DNA of 64,000 nucleotides, taken from Prosapia bicincta. Lineage: Eukaryota; Arthropoda; Insecta; Hemiptera; Cercopidae. Location: the NCBI GenBank assembly GCA_036971475.1, contig JBAIZL010000002.1, positions 170,974,524-171,038,523 on the forward strand, given 5' to 3'. This document shows positions 56,801-64,000 of the stretch, in pieces. The position numbers were made by a program, and so were the translations under genes. Numbering within the stretch: the stretch's first letter is position 1; each line of letters begins with the position of its first letter. The notes below the pieces were generated by a model. The model saw only the letters and a program-made list of their open reading frames with translations. It did no database searches and was not told the origin of the DNA.

Positions 56801-58272
56801 AGCTATCCAAAATAAGCCACTTTCATCTGCATTGTAACCCAGATCAGAACATAAATTTAATTCATTAACTTTTTCCAGAAATTGTTGACAAAAAGGTTCT
56901 ATAGCATCCGGATTATTAGACAACTTTTCTCCTGTGATAGAAAGGCAATGAATTCTGTCTCTTTTTGAAATTGTCAAACCATTGATCACTGGCTTTAAAC
57001 TTTCCTTGTTAGAGTAGACTTCAGAAAAAAAGAACTTAACTTTTCCTGCATTAAAGGGGCAGATACGGGGCTATTTCGTGATCATTCTTGCAGAAACCAT
57101 GTGTATAAAGCAGTTTCTACTAATGCGTATTCACGCATTTTCAGATTTTCGCGCACTGCTACTTTACTCAATAGAAGACACAAACGGCAATTTTTTTATG
57201 CCACTGATTGTTGAATTTCCAATCTCAAAATCTTTTGGTAATTTATTAGCAGGTATCCTGGCATTAAGTCGTTTTAGAATGTCACACTTATCTGACAACG
57301 AAAGTGTTTTGTATTTTCTTTTAAGAGAAAAAGACGTAATTATAAAAATTAAAGTTTAAAACACTGCAATGACAAAATGATTCTACCATCTGCTTGCCTT
57401 AAACATTGAAACTGAACTACGGTAGGCTGACTAATCAAAATGGATCAATACACTGAGGTCATTGCAAAGTAACCAAAACAATGTTGCCTTTCTTCTTTGA
57501 ACCTCTCCTATAGCCATTTATTTATTTCTTGTTTTGATATTTTTGAAAATTGTTTTGGATTAGTAGGAGTTTCGGATTACCGGGATTGGACGGTATTTTA
57601 AAAATTACGTATATAATTATTTAAAGTTGCATAAAATATGGTTTTATTTTATAATGAAACATACACTTTATACATATTCATGTTTATCAGGGTTTTAAAT
57701 TCATAAATATTTTTTTTCAAAATTGAAGCACTATTTGTTTTGTAATTTTTTAAAATGAATTTATTCTTGTTTAGAATGTTTAATTGATAAGGGAAAAACT
57801 CAGAGGTGGCGAGGAAGTAATAAACTTTTAGTCTATATAATATTTATAATTTGTAATAAAAGTTGAATTACAAATTTATTCCAAAGAAGTATCAAATACC
57901 ACTTTATATTCATTGTCTTATATTCTGTCTACAATACTGATACTAAATTCCATCATGCCATATGTTCATTTAACATTGGAGGTTTATATTAAGATTTGTT
58001 GTTAAAAGTATCCATTTTGTATTCTAGATTATGAAATTCCTGCTAGTCTTGTTTATTTATGGCGATACCTTTATTCGGCTTACTCAGAGCCTGCATTTGT
58101 CCAATCATGTCCGCCAGATTCAGAGATTATCTTTCATTGGCTAGATGCAGAGCATCCAGGCTCTGAGAAACCATCACATCGCCAACAACAGATATTGGCA
58201 TCATCTAAAGGAAAATCTCCGACTTATTCTTTCTCTGTACCTGCAGTTGCTAGAAAAATTGAAATTGAGTAA
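50493..58272 (+). CDS. Clic: Chloride intracellular channel (CLIC) family protein
   Basis: Three coding exons, 50493-50842, 54926-55146 and 58028-58272, join in frame to 271 codons. The fold is GST-like. The thioredoxin-like N-domain has YKAGYDDKCLGACHQSQRVL, where Cys25 is in the place of the redox Cys24 of human CLIC1. The helical C-domain has SKLFLCGPQPSLIDCEVLPK, LHQVRVAAKGLKDYEIPASL and WRYLYSAYSEPAFVQSCPPD, all family hallmarks. The tail (SPTYSFSVPAVARKIEIE) resembles the C-terminus of insect CLIC. Members are soluble glutathione-dependent oxidoreductase-like proteins that can insert into membranes. ATG 50493 is the first in-frame Met. It could be a paralogue of the main insect gene. 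Confidence 0.9.
51600..51780. repeat. Dispersed repeat family F3, third copy
   Basis: TACATCTTGAGG (inverse of the F3 end), then CTTACTGATATTTTTCAACA and CACTAGTTCAGTGCATTTTC. It matches 32.6 and 40.1 kb. It lies in CLIC intron 1. Confidence 0.55.
52436..52580. repeat. Family F1 copy in CLIC intron 1
   Basis: TACGGTCTGAGTTGACAATG, GGACACATCTCCCAAAACGG, then CTAGTAGCTTAATTTGAAGA. This is the full 3' half of family F1, including the hairpin followed by (C)AAAACGG. Confidence 0.65.
52581..53612. other. CLIC intron 1, nothing further recognised
   Basis: AT-rich with no supported exon. Confidence 0.35.
53613..54625. mobile_element. Long-TIR MITE of the GGGTCATCC..AAATTAAGTAA type
   Basis: Left GGAGCCATCCCTAAATTAAG and, reversed at the right, AAGGTCATCCTTAAATTAAG form the tip. 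Next to each tip lies C-rich/G-rich subterminal DNA (CAACCTCCTCC...TCCAATCCCCCC; CCCCCTCCTCCTTTTGTAAC). This pattern is common in insect non-autonomous DNA elements. The interior is non-coding. The exact ends and target duplication are unclear. Confidence 0.55.
54926..55146 (+). CDS. CLIC exon 2
   Basis: Acceptor TTTACAG/TGAC and donor TTGAAAG/GTATAT. It encodes DFFSKFCYVVRGVTKDSSHL through LHQVRVAAKGLK. It enters in phase 2 and leaves in phase 1. Confidence 0.9.
55482..57593 (-). mobile_element. Tigger/pogo element, decayed, 2.1 kb
   Basis: CAGTCCAATCCCGGTAATCC at the left and GGATTACCGGGATTGGACGG at the right, TA on both sides (55480, 57594). The length is near that of full-size Tigger elements. 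The transposase lies on the minus strand in several frames. It is inserted antisense in CLIC intron 2. Confidence 0.9.
55936..57350 (-). pseudogene. Tigger/pogo transposase pseudogene
   Basis: Reading right to left: a psq-type HTH (SLSDKCDILKRLNARIPANK, ~57300), a CENP-B-type HTH (EYALVETALYTWFLQE, ~57110), then the DDE core with LGYNADESGLFWIALPKKKL (~56810). Next is KDRLTFTLCSNSSASHKL and KRMLLLVNALVNSPEFVSHD (~56520), then APNCTALIKPMDQNVLKKIK (~56430), and an acidic tail. The second catalytic Asp (LLLDNAPSH in relatives) is Val here, and stops and frameshifts lie near 57000, 56780 and 56600. It was a complete transposase before decay and is now dead. Confidence 0.88.
57594..58027. other. 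Rest of CLIC intron 2, nothing recognised
   Basis: AT-rich intron sequence leading to the acceptor at 58027. Confidence 0.4.
58028..58272 (+). CDS. CLIC exon 3
   Basis: Acceptor GTATTCTAG/ATTATG; stop TAA at 58270. It encodes DYEIPASLVYLWRYLYSAYS and the C-terminal tail. Confidence 0.92.
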
Positions 58273-59691
58273 TTAGTCTCATCCTTGAGAATCTGATACT
58301 TTTTTTTTACTGTGTAAATGTTTGTTAGTGTTTCAGATGTTTGTTTATAGTTACTTTATGTTGACAATATAATATGTTAAGTAATTTAAGTTTTAAAGGT
58401 ACTGTTGTTTATATAGGCTTTGTAAGTAATCAAAATAATCAAGTCTGCACTATAAAATATCCTTTTGCATATTTCCCTTTATTTAGGAAAATTCTACCAT
58501 CATGAGTTGTGAACACTTTTGGGCTATGGGTGAAACAAACTGCCTATAACTTGTGTAATTTTTATTTCATTTTTACTGAAGTAAACTGACACTTATCAAG
58601 AAAGTAAAACTAAAATACCAGAAATGCATTTTGAGAAATTGAATTTACCTATTACATTTAAATAAAATAATTTGAAAGTAAATATATAATACTAGCATAA
58701 GGCTCTCTACCCTTAACTATGACATGGCATCTCAAACACACAGTATTTATTGTGATATATTCGTCTTTTTCTCTATTTCGACTCTGTTTTTAATGAGCAG
58801 ATTACTATATAACAACATTTCACTAAGTGGGCAGGAATATTTTATTTATGTAAAATAATCTATTGCTTTTCTCATTTTACTGTTATTCGTTATTTCAAAT
58901 CCTTTTAAGCTGTGGTAATATTTAGTTGATAAAATCAGGTCCATCTCTCTTTCTACTTTGAATAGTAAAATGACAAAATTATGATCCTAGAACATAATGC
59001 TAGCTCTCTAGTTTTTAGAAAATGTTAGTTTACTTCAGCAATTGATCAAATAAAAATCTCATTGCAAATCAGGGAATACATTCTGGCCATTGTAAAAATT
59101 GCACAAGTTGTGGTAACTTTAGACGACTGACAGTATGTTGGTGGGTAAATATTTCTGCTACTAAGCAAATTTGCCTATTGTGATTAAGATACATATACAT
59201 AACACTTTTGCTTATACACATATTAGTATTACAGTTTTGTATAAACTTTTAAAGCTGTTATTATTATTTATTTACTTATCTATAAGATTGGTGTTTTATG
59301 TTTATTTATACTGAGCCAAAGAATTCATTTTTAGTCATTATAATTTTATGTTTAGGTATATTTTTAATTCGTTAAAGTAGTTTTCTATAAGTTAGTGTCC
59401 TAAAAAGTTTAATATCCCATAAACTATGACTTGTAGTAGTAAATTGTAACTTTTTTGGTTAAAGAAATACTGTTTGGAAAATGATGTAAACTTTAAAAAA
59501 AACACGCTTAAGATGAAGGTATTAAGAAAAACTAAATATTTCCTAATGCAAACTCTAGTTATATCCCTTTTCAAAAGTAATATTTGATAGATAGAAAAGT
59601 GATAAAAAAACTCGCTCTTAAATGTTGACTGTCCTGCCTGTCAAGCAACTTGTTTCATTATCACTCAATAAATATTTATTTCTTATATATA
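58273..59691. other. CLIC 3' region and intergenic
   Basis: AT-rich, presumably the 3' UTR at first. No coding or repeat feature was recognised. Confidence 0.4.
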
Positions 59692-60608
59692 CGTGGTTGG
59701 TCTCAAAAATAAGTCACACTACTGTTTCTTCAATAACAATTTTTTTATTTATCCATTTTAAATATTAAAACCCTATTTTTCTTCAGTCGCCTTTTTTTTC
59801 AATACATTTTTTGTATTATGTTTAACGTTTTTTCAATCCAGCGTGATACCAATCTGTCGCCATACTGGTTAGCCATCTTTACATGTATTTCTTCAAATCT
59901 TCCTCCTTTTACAAAGCGTCTTCCTCCAAGATGTTGCTTCAACTGCAGAAAGAAATGGAAGTCGCTTAGTGCAAGGTCAGGGGAGAAAGGTGGATGACGA
60001 AAACATCTCATCAAAACTCCTTAAGCAGGTCTTGTTCTGCTGCAGTATGTAGAAAAGCATTGTTGTGGAACAAAAAAAAACTGTTTTTGTCAGTTTTGAT
60101 AGATGCACATTGCCAGAAGGGCATGCATGGCTCATTTCCACATTCGGACACAGTTGAGAAAGGATTTCATCAAGTATTAGGTGCTGATTGGTATCAATGG
60201 TCGGTCAGACATCTTCAACAACAGCTGGAGTGCGGGAAGTGTAGGAGAATCCGCTTTGTGTCCACTGTGTAATGTTATCCTCCTTTAGAAAAATGACTGA
60301 TGCCAATTACAAACCATTGGCCTTAACATAATGTCTTCACCTTAAACAATCTACAACCCGCAAAGAGTTTCAGTAGCATTTTTTTTTTTTTTGCCTATTC
60401 AAAACGAGTAACTTCACGATCTTGGAGAACACCGCAATCGGTGGCAGGAACTAGTGTAACTTCCATAGCAGCTGGAGCCTGACTGCCTGCTCGATTGAAG
60501 CATGAAGACGGGAATTTTACAGTGTAAATTCAGCACAACTCTCGACGTTTTCCACCTACCACACATATTTAAAAAAAAATAGTGTAACTTATATAGGAGA
60601 CATACATA
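59692..60608 (-). mobile_element. Decayed mariner-like element
   Basis: Termini TGGTCTCAAAAATAAGTCAC at the left and, reversed at the right, TGTCTCCTATATAAGTTACA match in part. The minus-strand frame 60014-59799 encodes RHPPFSPDLALSDFHFFLQL then KQHLGGRRF, the end of a mariner transposase including the third acidic position (SPDLALSD). The upstream part is shattered by frameshifts. Confidence 0.75.
59799..60014 (-). pseudogene. Mariner transposase C-terminal fragment
   Basis: A 71-codon frame ending WIEKTLNIIQKMY. PPFSPDLALSDFHFF is the family's third catalytic block. The HTH and the first two Asp blocks are not readable upstream. Confidence 0.75.
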
Positions 60609-61920
60609 GCACATTAGTGATGTAGACTTACTAATAATGAATATGACTTGTTTTTTGGTGGCTTGACTTTTACAGTTAAGTTTGTCTCATTATTTCAAAG
60701 ATGCTTATGTGTTTTTTTAAAAAGTAGGATTGTATTACATAAAAACTCTTCAATGCTACAAAGTAAGTCTGTTGACTGAAGGATTTTAATTATTGCCCTT
60801 AACACTATCGTTCAAGTATTGAAAATAAATTAAGCAATATTGTATATAATTTTAAGTTTAGATGCTAATTATTTTAACCTTGTTTTTGGTTTTAGAGAAA
60901 CTAAATATTTGTTTAAAGTCTGCTTAAGAATCAGTTAGAAAGACAGCTATTCTTTGATAACTTTTCAAGATTTGATTTTGAGCTCATCGTTCTACCTATT
61001 TGAGCCATAATTCTCGCTCTGCTCCCAGTTAAGAGACAGAAGTGTTAAGTCCTTTATTCCATCTACATTCAATTTTCCCTCCTATAAAAGGGCGATGATG
61101 TGATGATTAGGTACACTTGATAGAGCATTATCTACTTAATCACTGAGGTGTTGTATTTTTATAAAAACCAGTGCATTTGCTTTAAATAATTTTATCAGTA
61201 GTAGCAAGTATTAGCATTTCATTATTACAAAATGAACATTTTAATATTTAAATAACACAACATTAGCATTTAATTGAAAAAGTGCCTTATATGTTTATTT
61301 TTCTAGTCATATTGTGATTTAAAAATTAACAATTAAGTGATTATAAGTTATTCTATTATAGTTGTATTATATGGAATAATAAACAATATATGTATTTTAT
61401 GATGATGTCTATCATTTATAATTAAACATTTGGTTTATTGTGTACAAATATTATATAATACAAAGTCAAAAATTTAAAGACAATTCTGAATTGGGATTGA
61501 TTGGTAAACAATCTGTTTACCTAGTCTGTAAACAGCAGATTCGTTTACAAAACTGTTTACCTAGTCTATAATAGTTATAATAATAAAACAAATATTTAAT
61601 ATACTTTTTGTTTTTAGAAGCTGTAGTTGGTAGAAATAGTGTGTTTTTGCATGAGAATGAGCGAGGGAAAAAGTTCCTTTTGGAGCTTGACAATCTATTA
61701 TGAAATCCCCATCCTCCATGGCTTTATACAATCCATAAACCAAAATATTACTTGAAAATAAAATCCATTGTTTTATAATTGCTCAAATGCTCCAGTTCCA
61801 ATTTAAAACTGCATTAAAATTATATTAAATAGGTGACATTAAGTTCCAGTTCCCACTTTCTTTTCAGTTAGTAAATAGTATTCAGATCTGTAGTCCCTCC
61901 ACTATCCAGCTTTACAATAT
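60609..61920. other. Intergenic, nothing recognised
   Basis: AT-rich. A few short repeats of CTGTTTACCTAGTCTGTAAA type lie at 61505-61570. No gene was seen. Confidence 0.4.
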
Positions 61921-61921
61921 T

Positions 61922-62072
61922 ACCTCCATCCCCTCCCTTCCATGGTATTATTACCCCCTCCCTCCCTTCGATGATATTACCTCCCTCCCTTCCTTCCATG
62001 GTATTACTTCCCTCACCCATCCATGGTATTACCTCCTTCCCTTCCTTCCATGGTATTACCTCCCTTCCTTGT
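61922..62072. repeat. Short C/T-rich minisatellite
   Basis: About five imperfect units of CTTCCATGGTATTACCTCCC, each ~25-35 bp. Small Pro/Ser and Gly/Glu frames over it are artefacts. Confidence 0.8.
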
Positions 62073-62760
62073 AATTCCATCGTATCCAAGTACACTTTGT
62101 TAACCCATTCTACTTTTATTAGTATACTGCTTCCACAATGCAAACTTAGAAATTTTTTTGATGTGTCAAATCAGGTAGTTTATGTACTGAGTTAGTTGTT
62201 ATTCTCTTCTCCCGGTGATAAACTGATTGATCTGTTTGTCTATGCTGTATGAAAATTTATAAAATATTGAAACAGGTTAGGTGTCCACTTGCTTATCTAA
62301 CTAACACACAGTATAATTAATGGACAGCCATTGTATGGTGAAATAAAATACATCTTTAAAAAATTATTTGTAAGTAAAACATCTTACAAGAAATAAATAC
62401 ACAGGGATGCAATGGTATTGGTTTTCAGTCGAGCTACTGTTAACACAACTGCATGAAAAAACAACTAGTTTAGAGCCAGGTCTCAAATATGCAGCCTGGC
62501 CCAAATGCATAATTATTATTGCAAAACATTTTATATTAGATAAAAATAAAAAAGCTCAAAACAAATTAATCACAAAATGAGAAATAATAAAAAAATTTTA
62601 AAAAACAGAACTTACTTGAAAAAATAACAACTCAAATATATAATCTTTATTTATTAAAAATTAATTTACCAGTAAAAAAACATAATTTATCATAAGCTTA
62701 TTACCCACAAAATTTTGAATTCAGTGCCATATTTCATACTTAGACTCATATTAAATATTC

Positions 62761-62954
62761 TGACGCCAATCAACATGAACATTGTCTGAGTCTGAGGGAT
62801 CGTGACAAATAAAGGGGTTTTACATGATGTTGAAGCACCTTGGCATATAGATTAACTTCTGACACTAATCAATGTGAACATTGTCTTTGTCTGAGTCTAA
62901 GGGATCGTGACAAATAAAGGGATTTTACATGATGTTGGGGCACCTTGACATATA
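62761..62954. repeat. ~99-bp tandem duplication beside a mariner
   Basis: Two copies, starting ~62761 and ~62860, share GAACATTGTCT, GGGATCGTGACAAATAAAGG and TTTTACATGATGTTG. The second has a 6-bp insertion (TTTGTC). The second copy ends at the TA where the mariner begins. Confidence 0.8.
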
Positions 62955-64000
62955 CAAGGTCTGTTCAAAAAATACATGGACTGTTTGAATTTCCGGAGTT
63001 AGTTTCAGGAGAATCCGCTTGGTGTCGCTAGGTTCGTATAAATTAGCTGATTAAAACGCGGTATTTCAGTTGCAGATATCTTCATTTGTTGATGAGTCAC
63101 ACGCAGTTGAATAAAGAGTGTTTTTTTCGTTTGTCGGATTGTAAAATGGACAGCCTGAAGGAGCAACGAATTGCTGTGAAATTTTGTGTAAAACTAGGGA
63201 AATCTGCAACAGAAACATTTACTATGCTTAACACGGCCTACGGCGATGTTGCCATGAAGCGTACTGCATGTTTCAAGTGGCATGAACGTTTCAATTGTGA
63301 CCAACAGTCGATTGATGACGATGAGCGTTCTGGACGTCCTTCAACGTCAACTGACGACCACACGTTGACAAAATCAACACTCTGATGTGCGAAAATTGAC
63401 GTCTGGCCATTAGGGAGCTTTCCGAAGAGTGTGGGATATTAGTTGGATCTTGTTATGAGATTTTGACCGAAAAATTGAAGATGCGCCGCATTGCTGCAAA
63501 ATTTGTGCCACGCCTGATGACCGACGACCAAAAAGCCAATCGCGTCCGGGTTTGTCGGGAACTGCTTGATCGTTCAAAAGAAGATGCGAACTTTTTGTCA
63601 AGAATTATATCTGGTGATGAATCATGGGTGTATGGTTACGACATTGAAACGAAGGTCCAATCATCCCAATGGGTGAGTCAAACGTCCCCAAGACCCAAAA
63701 AAGCTCGCCAAGTTCAGTAGAATGTCAAGGTGATGCTGACAGTTTTTTTTTATGCTAAGAGTGTTGTTCACTACGAGTACCTCCCTGAAGGCTTACAGCA
63801 ACCAGATTACCTACATTGAAGTACTGAAACCTCTGAGGGACGCCGTCCAACACAAAAGGCCAGAACTGTGGAGAAGTGATAACTGGTTTTTCCATCACAA
63901 CGCTCCAGCTCACTCAGCATTCAGATCTCGTGAGTTTTTGGCCAAACACTCGATCACTGTTCCTACAAAATCTGATATTGTATGGTTTTTTGCCGAGAAC
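62955..64000 (+). mobile_element. Mariner element, runs off the window
   Basis: Begins after TA with CAAGGTCTGTTCAAAAAATA and carries a mariner transposase on the plus strand. Similarity to the usual transposase seems to stop near 63962, after LAKHSITV, so it may be truncated or rearranged there. The right end lies beyond the window or is lost. Confidence 0.85.
63146..63965 (+). pseudogene. Mariner transposase pseudogene
   Basis: Starts MDSLKEQRIAVKFCVKLGKS, with the N-terminal HTH pair (TFTMLNTAYGDVAMKRTACF) and ERSGRPSTSTDD. A one-base loss near 63355 shifts the frame and a TGA follows near 63397. The frame resumes with RELSEECG..VGSCYEILTEK, FVPRLMTDDQKANRVRVCRE and the first Asp block IISGDESWVYGYD (~63605). 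The second block, normally HHDNAPAHS, reads HHNAPAHS at 63892-63915: the catalytic Asp codon is deleted. Other stops follow QQPDYLH. Inactive. Confidence 0.88.

Noticed and set aside
57078..57359. 93-codon plus-strand frame (MIILAETMCIKQF...)
   Set aside because: Antisense shadow of the HTH region of the Tigger transposase on the minus strand.

Overview
This is a piece of an AT-rich animal genome, most likely from an arthropod. It has spliced genes with large introns, many (TA)n tracts, and Class II transposons typical of insects and crustaceans: mariner, hAT, piggyBac, Tigger/pogo and Mutator-like. It also carries Penelope-like retroelements (PLEs). No prokaryotic genes, rRNA, intact tRNA genes or CRISPR arrays are visible. 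All assignments come from reading the sequence and conceptual translations; no database was searched.

Layout. (1) 0.5-9.3 kb: an 8.7-kb GC-rich, CpG-dense satellite built on the hexamer GGYARC with a recurring ~45-bp spacer. (2) 9.3-18.5 kb: gene-free transposon debris, namely a (TA)n-flanked foldback, a tRNA-like SINE fragment, two hAT remnants, a Mutator-like transposase pseudogene and a head-to-head PLE. (3) 19.1-22.3 kb: a 3.2-kb purine-rich array with a 38-bp unit. (4) 22.5-42.2 kb, + strand: an alpha-carbonic anhydrase gene in about six coding exons. All zinc and proton-shuttle residues are present, and a candidate signal-peptide exon lies just after the purine array. Its introns hold PLE, piggyBac, mariner-like and long-TIR elements and foldbacks. 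(5) 43.9-47.4 kb: a dense cluster of foldback repeats plus a Tigger-type MITE. (6) 48.3-49.0 kb, - strand: a single-exon SDE2-like gene. (7) 50.5-58.3 kb, + strand: a CLIC-family gene in three coding exons, with a decayed Tigger element in its second intron and a long-TIR MITE in its first. (8) 59.7-64 kb: two decayed mariners and short tandem repeats; the second mariner runs to the window edge.

Three host genes are supported: carbonic anhydrase, SDE2 and CLIC. They are functionally unrelated; SDE2 and CLIC are divergent neighbours separated by ~1.5 kb. No transposase here looks able to act: each is frameshifted, internally deleted, or missing a catalytic Asp.

The most interesting signal is a recurring architecture. 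Several unrelated repeat families are (TA)n-associated foldbacks whose arms or loops carry CTGATGA, then a GC hairpin, then GAAA. This resembles the conserved core of the hammerhead ribozymes known from Penelope-like element terminal repeats. At 38.8-39.2 kb one such foldback is nested inside another. The second notable signal is the GGYARC satellite. Its hexamer is stop-free in five of six frames, which explains the many giant but spurious ORFs.
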